DNA from: Streptomyces violascens | GTDB lineage: Bacteria; Actinomycetota; Actinomycetes; Streptomycetales; Streptomycetaceae | Length of the DNA stretch: 64,000 nt | Assembly (NCBI RefSeq): GCF_014649955.1 | Contig: NZ_BMUA01000006.1 | Span: 186,001 to 250,000, forward strand | Direction of reading: 5' to 3' | Shown here: one piece after another, positions 1-8,205 of the stretch | How the letters are laid out: each line of letters opens with the position of its first letter | Numbering within the stretch: the stretch's first letter is position 1 | The notes under the pieces: generated by a model | What the model was told of the DNA's origin: nothing | Seen by the model: only the letters and a program-made list of their open reading frames with translations | Databases searched by the model: none | Program-made: the position numbers and the translations under genes

Positions 1-319
1 CGTCGAGGACGAGGGCGGCGCCTTCCGGCTCGTCTTCGAGTCGGACCTCACCAACGAGCCCGCCGTGCGCGAGCGCGTGGACCGGGTCAGCCTCCAGTGC
101 GCCGAGGCGATCTCGGACGTCATCGCCGAGGACACCGGCCTCTCCAAGGACGAGTCGATGCTGCTCGCCGTTGGCCTGGGCGGGGTCTCCCAGGTGGTCG
201 CCCGCTACTGGCTCTCCAGCGAGTCGGCCATCCCCCGCGACCAGGCGGTCCAGCTCCTCACCTCGCTCGCCTGGCGCGGTATCGCGGGCTTCCCGCTGCA
301 CGGCACCGAGGGCCACTGA
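1..319 (+). CDS. TetR-family transcriptional regulator, C-terminal part (5' truncated by window)
   Basis: The reading frame is open from base 2 to the TGA at 317-319 and gives about 105 residues, so the start lies outside the window. The visible part is all alpha-helical in character (SLQCAEAISDVIAEDTGL, then LAVGLGGVSQVVARYWLSS) and has no DNA-binding segment. It resembles the C-terminal ligand/dimerisation domain of TetR regulators that sit upstream of DUF3107 genes in Streptomyces. The N-terminal helix-turn-helix is inferred, not seen. The next gene starts about 140 bases downstream in the same direction. Confidence 0.7.
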   Translation, partial: VEDEGGAFRLVFESDLTNEPAVRERVDRVSLQCAEAISDVIAEDTGLSKDESMLLAVGLGGVSQVVARYWLSSESAIPRDQAVQLLTSLAWRGIAGFPLHGTEGH

Positions 320-460
320 GCGGCCGGCGCGCGGTCATTCCTGAATTCTGTTCGCTCCTGGCGTTCTGCGACCGGCCATTTCCGGTCGCCTCCCCGGGCT
401 AATGTGTGCAGCGTACGGCGCGGCTGACCGCGCACCGCACGAGGTCGGAGGGACATAGCC

Positions 461-688
461 GTGGAGGTCAAGATCGGCGTGCAGCACGCACCCCGGGAGA
501 TCGTTCTGGAGAGCGGGCAGTCCGCCGAAGAAGTCGAGAGCGCGGTATCCGACGCCCTCGGCGGCAAGGCGCAGCTGCTCAGCCTCACGGACGACAAGGG
601 CCGCAAGGTCCTGGTACCGGCCGACAAGATCGCATACGTGGAAATCGGCGAGCCGGCGGTCCGCCGCGTGGGCTTCGGCGCGCTGTAG
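461..688 (+). CDS. DUF3107 family small protein
   Basis: A 75-residue acidic protein starting at GTG 461 behind a GGAGG about 10 bases upstream. It begins MEVKIGVQHAPREIVLESGQ and ends with the family-typical PADKIAYVEIGEP segment, as in the actinobacterial DUF3107 family (ATP-binding protein in some annotations, with no proven function). There is no signal peptide or membrane segment, so it is likely cytosolic. It lies downstream of the TetR gene and is followed 15 bases after its stop by a strong palindromic terminator, so it ends a transcription unit. Confidence 0.9.
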   Translation: MEVKIGVQHAPREIVLESGQSAEEVESAVSDALGGKAQLLSLTDDKGRKVLVPADKIAYVEIGEPAVRRVGFGAL

Positions 689-702
689 TACACAAGGACA
701 CG

Positions 703-744
703 AAGAAGGGGTGCCACCAGTGATCACTGGTGGCACCCCTTCTT
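703..744. terminator. Bidirectional intrinsic terminator (42-bp perfect palindrome)
   Basis: A perfect palindrome with 21-base arms centred on TGATCA (721-726), followed by a T-run on the + strand. It separates DUF3107 (+) from the convergent acyltransferase (-), and can serve both strands. Confidence 0.9.
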
Positions 745-766
745 TTTCGTTTCCCCGGTGTCCCGC

Positions 767-1921
767 TCAGTGGACTCCCGCATTGTGCAGGGGCCGCCGC
801 TCCTCGGGAGCGGGCGGAAGCGGGGGCAGCGGCCGAGTCCGTCGACGGGCGGGAGAATTGAGGCGTACGTCTTCGATGCCGCGCTTCATGGCGTCGCGGA
901 CCCACTTGCCCGCGGGGCGTTCCACGAGGCGGTGGATGAGCCAGGCGGCAGTCATCATCAGCGCGATCACCGCGCCCACGAGCACGGGTGCGGGGAGCAG
1001 ATGGCGGAAGTGGTGGATCAGCGTCATGCCGATGAACATGTGGATCAGATACAGCGGATAGGTGATCGCGCCGGCCGTGGAGAGCCATGTCCACTGGACC
1101 TTGTCGAAGGCGCCCAGGGCGATCGCCCCGACGACGGCGAACCCGGCGACGACGATCAGCCGGACCGGCCAGCTCGGCAGCTGATCGGCGGCGACGTGAC
1201 CGAGGTTGATGGCGACGCGGTAGTGGATGTACCGCTGCGCGAGCAGGAGTTGGAACAGGACGATGCCCCACAGCAGGGCGTTGGATCCGAAGCGGCGCAT
1301 CAGATAGAAGGCGATGCCGGCGATGAAGTACGGCGCGTACTGCGGCATCGCGAACGCTGCGAGCGCCGGGATGCCGAGGCTGGGCGCGAGGGCCGCCGCC
1401 ACGGTCCAGGCGCCGCAGAAGATCAGCACGTTGCGGTAGGTCACTCCGCAGAGCACGACGATCGCCATCAGGACGTAGAACTTGAGCTCCACGAAGAGCG
1501 TCCAGTACACGTCGTCGACGTTCCTCGTGTTGTTGCCCGCCTGGACCATCGTCAGGTTGACGACGACGTCGTCCCAGCCGCGTATCGAAGTGATCTCCGG
1601 CCATTTGTTGACGACCAGCGCGGTCAGCGGCACGGCGACCCAATAGGCCGGAAACAGCCGGGAGATCCGCGAGACGGCGAAGTCGCCGAGGCTGCGGCCC
1701 CACACGCTCATGCAGATCACAAACCCGCTGACCAGGAAGAACACCTCGACCCCGAGCCAGCCGAACTCGGCGAACCTGTGCAGCGTCGGGAAGACCGTCA
1801 CCGGGTCGTGGCCCCAGGGTCTGCTCAGCGCGAGGTAGTGGTAGCAGACCACCATCAGAGCGGCGACGAGCCGGAGCCCGTCCAACGCTGCGAGTCTGGG
1901 CACCGGCCGACGCTGGCTCAT
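767..1921 (-). CDS. Acyltransferase 3 family membrane protein (OafA/YrhL-like)
   Basis: 384 residues. The ATG at 1921 was chosen because GGAGGT lies 6 bases upstream; the frame stays open further upstream but without family sequence. The acyltransferase-3 fold covers about residues 8-345: an N-terminal LDGLRLVAALMVVCYHY with the family's His at residue 28, then around ten hydrophobic segments including FFLVSGFVICMS and YPLYLIHMF. A proline/arginine-rich cytoplasmic tail follows from about 350. Such enzymes transfer acyl groups from the cytosol to extracytoplasmic sugars or lipids; the substrate here is unknown. Monocistronic, convergent with DUF3107. Confidence 0.88.
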   Translation of the reverse strand: MSQRRPVPRLAALDGLRLVAALMVVCYHYLALSRPWGHDPVTVFPTLHRFAEFGWLGVEVFFLVSGFVICMSVWGRSLGDFAVSRISRLFPAYWVAVPLTALVVNKWPEITSIRGWDDVVVNLTMVQAGNNTRNVDDVYWTLFVELKFYVLMAIVVLCGVTYRNVLIFCGAWTVAAALAPSLGIPALAAFAMPQYAPYFIAGIAFYLMRRFGSNALLWGIVLFQLLLAQRYIHYRVAINLGHVAADQLPSWPVRLIVVAGFAVVGAIALGAFDKVQWTWLSTAGAITYPLYLIHMFIGMTLIHHFRHLLPAPVLVGAVIALMMTAAWLIHRLVERPAGKWVRDAMKRGIEDVRLNSPARRRTRPLPPLPPAPEERRPLHNAGVH

Positions 1922-2190
1922 GGTGTGACCTCCGTGCCGCCGAACGGCACCCGAGAGAACGAAGGAGCCCCGGCGCCAGCGCGGAGTCACCTGTGCGGAA
2001 CCTACGTGCGGCTTCTGCTCGCACGGCATCGGTTGACACCAGGTGTGACCGTAAGCACATAAGAATGGGGACCGTCCGAGGACACGCCCGCGTTGCTTCC
2101 TCCCAGTGAGGGGAGGGTTGCGTTCCGCAGGGCTCGGGTAGGACGGCTGTGACCGATCCGCCCTGGCCGCACCCCCGGGAGGCGACGCAC

Positions 2191-2454
2191 ATGCTTCTTG
2201 AAGCCCTTGGCTCCGTACTGCTGGGATTCGCCCTCGCGTGGGCCGCCGCGGCTCGGCTTTCCCACCGGCTGCCCGACCGTCGCACCGTTCTGTCCGTCGG
2301 CCCGCTCGCCGCACTCTTCGGCGCGTTCCTGACGCATTCGGCGATCGGCCCGGGTCATGGAGTGACGACGGTGCTCGGCGCCACCTTCGTCGCGTCCGTC
2401 CTGCTCTCGCTGCTGCTGCGGCCGACCCGCCGCCTGCGCCGTTCGGCGGCGTAG
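2191..2454 (+). CDS. Small integral membrane protein, unknown function
   Basis: 87 residues from ATG 2191, which has GGGAGG 8 bases upstream. A GTG at 2149 would add 14 proline-rich residues and lacks a ribosome site. Two to three hydrophobic stretches are visible (LEALGSVLLGFALAWAAAA, then VLSVGPLAALFGAFLTHSA, then ATFVASVLLSLLL), and the C-terminus is arginine-rich, consistent with a positive-inside cytoplasmic end. No family is recognised. It is divergent from the acyltransferase across a 269-base gap. Confidence 0.6.
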   Translation: MLLEALGSVLLGFALAWAAAARLSHRLPDRRTVLSVGPLAALFGAFLTHSAIGPGHGVTTVLGATFVASVLLSLLLRPTRRLRRSAA

Positions 2455-2482
2455 GCGGCGGTTTAGTACTCGCTCCTACGGA

Positions 2483-3244
2483 TCAGGCCGCGAGACCCAG
2501 CGCCGCCATCCGCTTGGTGTGGGCCTTGGTGATCCGGGTGAACATCTCGCCGACCGCCGCGAGGTCGAAGCCCGCGGCCACCCCGTCGACCCCGCCGACC
2601 AGCATCGTCGAGAGCGCGTCGCGCTCGGCGACCACGCGCTGGGCCTGCGAAAGGGCCTCGCCCATCAGACGCCGCGCCCACAGCGCGAGCCGGCCGCCGA
2701 CGCGCGGGTCCGCCTCGATCGCGGCCCGCACCTTCTCCACGGCGAAGTTGCCGTGCCCGGTGTCGTCGAGGACCGACAGGACCAGGGAGCGGGTGTCGGA
2801 GTCCAGGTGGTTGGCGACCTCGCGGTAGAAGTCGCTCGCGATCGAGTCGCCCACGTACGCCTTGACCAGGCCCTCCAGCCAGTCCGACGGGGCGGTCTGG
2901 TGGTGGAAGTCGTCGAGGGCCTTGGCGAACGGCTCCATCGCGGCCGTCGGCTCGGCGTCGATCTGCGCGAGCCGGTCCCGCAGCCGCTCGAAGTGGTGGA
3001 ACTCGGCGGACGCCATCTTCGCCAGCTCCGCCTTGTCCTCCAGGGACGGCGCCAGCTTCGCGTCGTCCGCGAGCCGCTCGAAGGCCGCGAGCTCTCCGTA
3101 GGCGAGGGCGCCGAGGAGGTCCACGACCGCGGCGCGGTACTGGGGAACCGCGGAGGCCGTCGCCCAGTCCTGGGCGGCGATCCCGGTGCGCTCGGGCTCC
3201 GGGGTGGTTTCTTCGGCTGCAGTGGCGTTGTCAGACGTCTCCAT
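2483..3244 (-). CDS. Ferritin-like fold protein (actinobacterial)
   Basis: 253 residues starting METSDNATAAEE at 3244. The body is a four-helix ferritin-like bundle with several acidic and histidine residues spaced as in diiron carboxylate proteins (YGELAAFERLADD, SAEFHHFERLRDRL, DDTGHGNFAVEKVR). Related Streptomyces proteins are often labelled hydroxylase or MiaE-like, but no substrate is proven. The start has no Shine-Dalgarno. A TATTGT hexamer (3252-3257, reverse strand) ends 7 bases before the ATG and a TTACAG lies 16 bases further upstream, which fits a leaderless transcript. A GTG 17 codons upstream is possible. Divergent from the helicase. Confidence 0.8.
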   Translation of the reverse strand: METSDNATAAEETTPEPERTGIAAQDWATASAVPQYRAAVVDLLGALAYGELAAFERLADDAKLAPSLEDKAELAKMASAEFHHFERLRDRLAQIDAEPTAAMEPFAKALDDFHHQTAPSDWLEGLVKAYVGDSIASDFYREVANHLDSDTRSLVLSVLDDTGHGNFAVEKVRAAIEADPRVGGRLALWARRLMGEALSQAQRVVAERDALSTMLVGGVDGVAAGFDLAAVGEMFTRITKAHTKRMAALGLAA

Positions 3245-3251
3245 AAACCGC

Positions 3252-3279
3252 ACAATAGCCCGCCGGGGACGGGCTGTAA
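3252..3279 (-). promoter_or_regulatory. Putative leaderless promoter of the ferritin-like gene
   Basis: On the reverse strand TTACAG (3274-3279) and TATTGT (3252-3257) are separated by 16 bases, and the ATG at 3244 begins 8 bases after the -10 hexamer. No ribosome site lies between. Confidence 0.5.
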
Positions 3280-3348
3280 GGGCCTCCTTGCTCACACCCG
3301 TCGCACCGGTCTCGCGAATTCTCCCAACACACATGCGCGAATCCGGGG

Positions 3349-3626
3349 TACAGTGGTAATGCGCCTGCCGAGTATTTCGACGGGCTGCACGAATGAGGAT
3401 GCCCGGTCGGTTGCTCCGGTCGGCTCCGACCCGACAGCCCTCCGCAGGGCACGTTTCAGTACGTGCCACCGAAGAGGGATCCCTCAGCGGCACGAGCGCT
3501 TGAGCGACGGCAGTGGTCCCGCGCCACCCGGCAACACGATCGAATCTGATCCCCGCCGGACGAAATGGGCACGGTACGACCCGCCGCGTTCGCCTCCGTA
3601 CCGCGTCTCACAGAAGAGGCAGCACC
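3349..3626 (+). promoter_or_regulatory. Long structured 5' leader of the DEAD-box helicase gene
   Basis: The gap upstream of the helicase holds no convincing large gene. A TACAGT at 3349-3354 is a possible -10 element. The following roughly 270 bases contain hairpins such as GCACGT/ACGTGC (3449-3466) and the palindrome AGGGATCCCT (3475-3484). A 21-codon ORF (3565-3630) overlaps the helicase start. RNA helicase genes are often autoregulated through long leaders; that role is inference here. Confidence 0.4.
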
Positions 3627-3630
3627 CTGA
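3565..3630 (+). CDS. Possible 21-aa upstream ORF overlapping the helicase start
   Basis: ATG at 3565, stop TGA at 3628-3630, encoding a 21-residue peptide that begins MGTVRPAAFASV. The stop overlaps the proposed CTG start (3627-3629) of the helicase by 2 bases, an arrangement typical of translational coupling. Its own ribosome site is weak (CGGA). It may be a leader peptide or chance. Confidence 0.35.
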   Translation: MGTVRPAAFASVPRLTEEAAP

Positions 3631-6005
3631 CTACGTTCCGAGAGCTCGGGATCCTTCCCGAGACCGCCGAAGCCCTTGAAGCCGTCGGCATCGTGTCCCC
3701 CTTCCCCATCCAGGAGATGACGCTCCCCGTAGCGCTCTCCGGCACCGACATCATCGGGCAGGCCAAGACCGGCACCGGCAAGACGCTCGGTTTCGGTCTG
3801 CCGATCCTGGAGCGGGTCACCGTCCCCGCCGACGTCGAAGCCGGCCGGGCCACACCCGAGCGGCTCACCAACACCCCGCAGGCCCTCGTCGTCGTACCGA
3901 CCCGCGAGCTGTGCCAGCAGGTCACCAACGACCTCCTCACCGCGGGCAAGGTCCGCAACGTCCGCGTGCTCGCCATCTACGGCGGCCGGGCGTACGAGCC
4001 CCAGGTCGAGGCGCTCAAGAAGGGCGTCGACGTGATCGTCGGCACCCCGGGCCGCCTGCTCGACCTCGCGGGGCAGAAGAAGCTCGACCTTTCCCACGTC
4101 AAGGTGCTCGTCCTCGACGAGGCGGACGAGATGCTCGACCTCGGCTTCCTGCCCGACGTCGAGAAGATCATCCAGCTGCTTCCGCCGAAGCGGCAGACGA
4201 TGCTGTTCTCCGCGACGATGCCGGGCGCCGTCATCGGCCTCGCCCGCCGCTACATGTCGCAGCCGACGCACATCCGCGCCACCTCGCCGGACGACGAGGG
4301 CACGACCGTCGCCAACACCGAGCAGTTCGTCTACCGCGCCCACTCCATGGACAAGCCGGAGATGGTCGCGCGCATACTGCAGGCCGAGGGCCGCGGGCTC
4401 GCGATGATCTTCTGCCGTACGAAGCGGACCGCCGCGGACATCGCCGAGCAGCTCGCCAAGCGCGGCTTCGCCTCCGGCGCGGTCCACGGCGACCTCGGCC
4501 AGGGCGCCCGTGAGCAGGCCCTTCGCGCCTTCCGCAACGGCAAGGTCGACGTGCTGGTCTGCACCGACGTCGCCGCGCGCGGCATCGACGTCGAGGGCGT
4601 CACGCACGTCATCAACTACCAGTCGCCGGAGGAGGAGAAGACCTACCTCCACCGCATCGGCCGCACCGGCCGCGCCGGCAACAAGGGCATCGCGATCACG
4701 CTGGTCGACTGGGACGACATCCCGCGCTGGCAGCTGATCAACAAGGCGCTCGACCTGAAGTTCCCCGACCCGGTCGAGACGTACTCCACGTCGCCGCACC
4801 TGTTCGAGGAGCTGAAGATCCCGGCGGGCACGAAGGGCGTGCTGCCCAGGGGCGAGCGCACCCGCGCGGGCCTGGCGGCCGAAGAGGTCGAGGACCTCGG
4901 CGAGACCGGCGGTCGCGGGCGCAGGTCCGCCGCCGCGGCTCCCGTCGTCACCGAGGAGCGCCCGGCCCGTACGCGTACGCCGCGTCAGCGTCGCCGCACC
5001 CGCGGTGGCGCTGCGGCCGAGGGCGTCGAGACCACGGCAGCTCCGGTCGCGGCCCCGGCCGCCGAAGCCGCCGTGGCCACCGAGACCGTGGCCGAGCCGC
5101 GCACGCCGCGTCGTCGTCGCCGTACCCGCGTGGGTGCGCCGTCGGCCGCGCCGCAGGCCGCTGCCGCGCCGGTGATCGAGGCGGCTCCGGTGATCGCAGC
5201 GGCTCCGGCCGCGGTGGTCGCCGAGCCCGTCGCCGTCGTCAAGGCCGAGCCGCGCCGCCGTCCCGCGCCGGTCGCTGCCGCGCCCGCCGTCGCGCCGGTC
5301 GAGCCCAAGCCGCGCCGCCGCCGGGTGCGCAAGGCCGACCCGGCCTCCGAGGTCGGTTTCGTGACGCCGGAGTCGGCCGCGCTTGAGCTGGCCAGGGCCG
5401 CGAAGGCCAGGACCACCGCCGCGATGACCGAGGTCGCCGAGGCTCCGGCCGCCGCGGTCGCGGTCGCGGAAGCGCCCGTCAAGCCGCGTCGTACGCGGAC
5501 GAAGAAGGCGGCGGAGGCCGTCGTCGAGACGGTCGAGGCGGCTCCGGTCGTCGAGGCCGAGGCCCCGGCCAAGCCGCGGCGCACCCGCGCCAAGAAGGTC
5601 GCCGAGGCCGCCCCCGAGGCGGTCGTCGAAGCGGCCGTCGAGGCCGAGGCCCCGGTCAAGCCGCGCCGCACGCGCAAGAAGGCGGCGGAGGCCGTCGTCG
5701 AGGCCGTCGAGGCGGCTCCGGTCGTCGAGGCCGAGGCGCCCGCCAAGCCGCGGCGCACCCGCGCCAAGAAGGTCGCCGACGCCGCCCCCGAGGCGGCCGA
5801 GGCTCCGGCCGCGCCGCGTCGGACCCGGGCCAAGAAGGTCGCGGAGGCCGCCCCCGAGGCAGTCGTCGAGGCCGAGGCCCCGGTCAAGCCGCGCCGCACG
5901 CGCAAGAAGGCCGCCGAGCCCGTGGTCGAAGCCGTCGAGGCCGAGGCCCCGGCGAAGCCGCGGCGCACCCGCGCGAAGAAGGCTGCGGTCGCGCCCGAGG
6001 CGTGA
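3627..6005 (+). CDS. DEAD-box RNA helicase with long basic C-terminal repeat tail
   Basis: 792 residues from the CTG at 3627, where the conserved protein begins (TTFRELGILPE). An ATG at 3513 would prepend 38 arginine-rich residues of low quality. Motifs in order: Q motif FPIQ (26-29), Walker A AKTGTGKT (46-53), PTRELCQQ, TPGRL, DEAD (164-167), SAT, TDVAARGIDV, HRIGRTGR (about 342-349). From about residue 420 the chain is low-complexity Ala/Val/Glu/Pro with at least seven PRRTR(A/T)KK repeats, a likely RNA-binding or degradosome-type tail. It probably acts in ribosome assembly or mRNA turnover. Ends at a strong terminator. Confidence 0.93.
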   Translation: MTTFRELGILPETAEALEAVGIVSPFPIQEMTLPVALSGTDIIGQAKTGTGKTLGFGLPILERVTVPADVEAGRATPERLTNTPQALVVVPTRELCQQVTNDLLTAGKVRNVRVLAIYGGRAYEPQVEALKKGVDVIVGTPGRLLDLAGQKKLDLSHVKVLVLDEADEMLDLGFLPDVEKIIQLLPPKRQTMLFSATMPGAVIGLARRYMSQPTHIRATSPDDEGTTVANTEQFVYRAHSMDKPEMVARILQAEGRGLAMIFCRTKRTAADIAEQLAKRGFASGAVHGDLGQGAREQALRAFRNGKVDVLVCTDVAARGIDVEGVTHVINYQSPEEEKTYLHRIGRTGRAGNKGIAITLVDWDDIPRWQLINKALDLKFPDPVETYSTSPHLFEELKIPAGTKGVLPRGERTRAGLAAEEVEDLGETGGRGRRSAAAAPVVTEERPARTRTPRQRRRTRGGAAAEGVETTAAPVAAPAAEAAVATETVAEPRTPRRRRRTRVGAPSAAPQAAAAPVIEAAPVIAAAPAAVVAEPVAVVKAEPRRRPAPVAAAPAVAPVEPKPRRRRVRKADPASEVGFVTPESAALELARAAKARTTAAMTEVAEAPAAAVAVAEAPVKPRRTRTKKAAEAVVETVEAAPVVEAEAPAKPRRTRAKKVAEAAPEAVVEAAVEAEAPVKPRRTRKKAAEAVVEAVEAAPVVEAEAPAKPRRTRAKKVADAAPEAAEAPAAPRRTRAKKVAEAAPEAVVEAEAPVKPRRTRKKAAEPVVEAVEAEAPAKPRRTRAKKAAVAPEA
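5476..5997 (+). repeat. In-frame degenerate tandem repeats (PRRTRxKK units)
   Basis: Seven copies of a CCGCGxCGxACxCGC-type unit encode PRRTR followed by AKK, TKK or KK, alternating with acidic AEAPEAVVEA-type linkers. Two longer blocks containing APVVEAEAPAKPRRTRAKK are nearly identical at the DNA level, which suggests unit duplication and recombination. Confidence 0.8.
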
Positions 6006-6019
6006 CCAGCACCACCCGA

Positions 6020-6055
6020 AACGGCCCGGTCCCCCCTGTGGGGTGCCGGGCCGTT
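6020..6055 (+). terminator. Terminator hairpin after the helicase
   Basis: AACGGCCCGG (6020-6029) and CCGGGCCGTT (6046-6055) form a perfect 10-bp stem with an inner CCCC/GGGG. There is no T-run, which is common in Streptomyces. Confidence 0.75.
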
Positions 6056-6103
6056 CGCGTTCCTGGACCGGACTCTCAGCAGCGGTCCGGATACGCTCTA
6101 CCC

Positions 6104-6988
6104 ATGAGTAAGCCGCGCTCCCTCGACCTTCCGGCGCGTACGCGTGCGTACCGACTGGCCACCTCGCGCCAGGAGTTCGCCGTGCTCGACTCGCGGCCCG
6201 AGGGTGCCGTGCGCGGGACCGTGCTGCTCGTGCCCGGGTACACCGGGAGCAAGGAGGACTTCCTCGGGCTCCTCGACCCGCTCGCGGACGCCGGGTACCG
6301 GGCCGTGGCGGTCGACGGGCGCGGGCAGTTCGAAAGCCCGGGGCCACGGCGTACGTCCGGCTACAGCCCGCGCGCCCTCGGCTCCGACGTGCTCGCGCAG
6401 GCCTCGGCGCTCGGCGACGGGCCCGTGCACCTCGTCGGGCACTCCTTCGGCGGGTTCGTGGCCCGGTCCGCGGCCCGGCTGGACCCGTCCGCGTTCCTCT
6501 CCCTGACGCTGCTTGCGTCCGGCCCCGGCCGGGTCGGCCCCGAGCAGCGCACCAAGATCCGGATGCTCCAGGCGGCGCTTCCGGTGCTTCCGCCGTCGTG
6601 GGTGTGGGCGGCGACGCAGTGGCTGGACGGCCGGGACCCGGCGTACGTTCCGGATCCGCCGGAGATCGTGGCGTTCCTGGAACGCCGCTGGTTCAGCACG
6701 CAGCCCGCCCAACTCATCGCGACGGGGCGGCAGTTGAGGGTGGAGCCGGACCGCACGGAGGGGCTTGCGGCGCTGCCCCTTCCCCTCCATGTGGCGTACG
6801 GCTCCGGCGAGACGGTGTGGGCGGTGAGCGAACTGGCCCACCTGGCCCGCAGCGTGAACGCGCGGCACACGGTGATCCCGGGCGCGGACCACTCCCCCAA
6901 CGTCTCCCATCCGGGGGAGCTGGCGAGGGCTCTGACAGAGTTCTGGTCAACGGTGACGACCGCCCCTTCACTGCCCACCCGCAGGTAG
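6104..6988 (+). CDS. Alpha/beta hydrolase
   Basis: 294 residues from ATG 6104. It shows the alpha/beta hydrolase order: LLVPGYTGSKEDF (oxyanion region), DGRGQFES, nucleophile elbow GHSFGG, and a C-terminal His in GADHSPNVSHPG. The substrate is unknown. The start has no Shine-Dalgarno; TACGCT (6092-6097) ends 6 bases before the ATG, so it is probably leaderless and transcribed independently of the helicase. It converges with the NYN gene, 12 bases separating the stops. Confidence 0.88.
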   Translation: MSKPRSLDLPARTRAYRLATSRQEFAVLDSRPEGAVRGTVLLVPGYTGSKEDFLGLLDPLADAGYRAVAVDGRGQFESPGPRRTSGYSPRALGSDVLAQASALGDGPVHLVGHSFGGFVARSAARLDPSAFLSLTLLASGPGRVGPEQRTKIRMLQAALPVLPPSWVWAATQWLDGRDPAYVPDPPEIVAFLERRWFSTQPAQLIATGRQLRVEPDRTEGLAALPLPLHVAYGSGETVWAVSELAHLARSVNARHTVIPGADHSPNVSHPGELARALTEFWSTVTTAPSLPTRR

Positions 6989-7000
6989 CAGACGCCGCCC

Positions 7001-7930
7001 CTAGTACTGCGACTGCAAGTGCTGCCAGAACCCGTCGCGCAGGGAGCGGCGCAGATCCGCATGCCCCCTCAGCGAGTACTGGAGAAGCCGCTCCGCCTCG
7101 ATCAGAAGGTCCTGGTCCACCGGACCGGGCAGGTACGGGTGGCCGGGCAGGAGCTCGGCCAGAGCGGCCCGGCCCCGCTCGGAGAGCCACGTCGCGGCGA
7201 TCCGCGCCCCCACGAACCGCACGTCCTCGCGCGACGGTGCCGGCCCCTCCTGCTCGTACATCGTGACGGGCCGCCGAGTGACGTACGGCTTGCAGAAGTC
7301 GAGGTCGAAGGTGCGCTGGCTGTCGACCTCCCAGAGCAGCGGCTCGGCCTGGTTGCGTCCCTCGGCAGCCTCGATGCCCCAGAGGTGGACGCGCGCGCCG
7401 TACCCCTGCGCGGCCTCGACCGCCGAGACGAGGTCCTCGTCGCCGCCGATGAGCGCCGCGTCGCTGATGGCGCGGTGCCGGGCCAGTGATTCCAGGTCGG
7501 AGCGGATCAGGGAGTCGACGCCCTTCTGCTGGTTGTTGGCGTTGAGGTTGCCGAGCCGGACCTTGACGTCGGGGAGCTCGGCGATCGACTGCTGTTCCGG
7601 GGTGTGGATGCGGCGCCGGGCGCCGTCGTACCAGTAGACCCGCAGCAGCCGGCTGTCCGCGAAGATCGTGCGCGCCTTGTCGATGAACGCTTCGATGAGC
7701 CCCTCGGCGTCGAGGTCGAAGGAGCGGCGGTCCTCGGTGCCGGTGACGAGGAGGCCGGCGGCCGCGTAGACATACCCCGCGTCGACGAAGATCGCGTGCG
7801 TGGAGGGCGTCTTCGCGACCTCGGCGAGCATGCGCTGGAGCAGCTCGTTGGTGGCGTCCAGCTTGCGGTCCAGCTGGGCGGCGCGGTCGTCGGGCGCCTG
7901 GGCCGGCTGTGGTTCCTGGGAGTCGTCCAT
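7001..7930 (-). CDS. NYN-domain (PIN-like) putative ribonuclease
   Basis: 309 residues. The N-terminal 15-40 region is a short charged helix (RAAQLDRKLDATNELLQRML), followed by a NYN/LabA-type nuclease domain: HAIFVDAGYVY (Asp at 50), a central NNQQKGVDSLIRSDL, and IGGDEDLVSAVEAAQGYG with acidic residues expected to bind metal. The C-terminal 80 residues form a separate helical region. NYN proteins are RNA-cleaving PIN relatives; the target here is unknown. Start chosen at ATG 7930 with GGAAAACGT upstream; an in-frame start up to 13 codons earlier cannot be excluded. Confidence 0.82.
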   Translation of the reverse strand: MDDSQEPQPAQAPDDRAAQLDRKLDATNELLQRMLAEVAKTPSTHAIFVDAGYVYAAAGLLVTGTEDRRSFDLDAEGLIEAFIDKARTIFADSRLLRVYWYDGARRRIHTPEQQSIAELPDVKVRLGNLNANNQQKGVDSLIRSDLESLARHRAISDAALIGGDEDLVSAVEAAQGYGARVHLWGIEAAEGRNQAEPLLWEVDSQRTFDLDFCKPYVTRRPVTMYEQEGPAPSREDVRFVGARIAATWLSERGRAALAELLPGHPYLPGPVDQDLLIEAERLLQYSLRGHADLRRSLRDGFWQHLQSQY

Positions 7931-8000
7931 ACGTTTTCCATTGTCGAGGTCGTGACGCACGGGGCACAACCGGGCACATCCGGTCGCCGTCAGGGCCAGA

Positions 8001-8205
8001 TCCTTAGCAACTCAAAAAATTTCCTTAGCGTAGGGAATGTTTGCTGGAGGCAACCCGTTGAACAGGACGGAACGCGTTGCACCGTAGCCACGCAATCCAC
8101 TCTTAACGGGCGGGCAACCGCCCTGACGCCTCGTGGGAGCAGGCTGTTGGCAGCCCCCCGCACCAGTAGTTCTCCTAGCAGGAGGATCAGACGAAGGGAG
8201 AAGCC
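8001..8205 (+). promoter_or_regulatory. Regulatory region and structured leader of the 50-aa protein gene
   Basis: An unusually AT-rich stretch carries two direct TCCTTAGC repeats (8001-8008, 8022-8029) exactly 21 bases apart. Downstream are hairpins GGGCGG-GCAA-CCGCCC (8108-8123), GGCTG-TTGG-CAGCC, and CTCCT-AGC-AGGAG (8172-8184), the last sequestering an AGGAGG 20 bases before the GTG. The gene's own likely ribosome site is AAGGGAG at 8194-8200. Confidence 0.45.

Noticed and set aside
2033..2066. TTGACA...TAAGAAT promoter and ACACC-A-GGTGT palindrome upstream of the small membrane protein
   Set aside because: The spacing between hexamers is 18-21 bases with a poor -10, and the palindrome is short; not strong enough to list as a feature.
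3456..6347. 963-codon open frame on the minus strand across the helicase gene
   Set aside because: It mirrors the repetitive GC-rich helicase tail (runs of G, R, D, L), has no ribosome site or recognisable domain, and the plus frame contains all helicase motifs.
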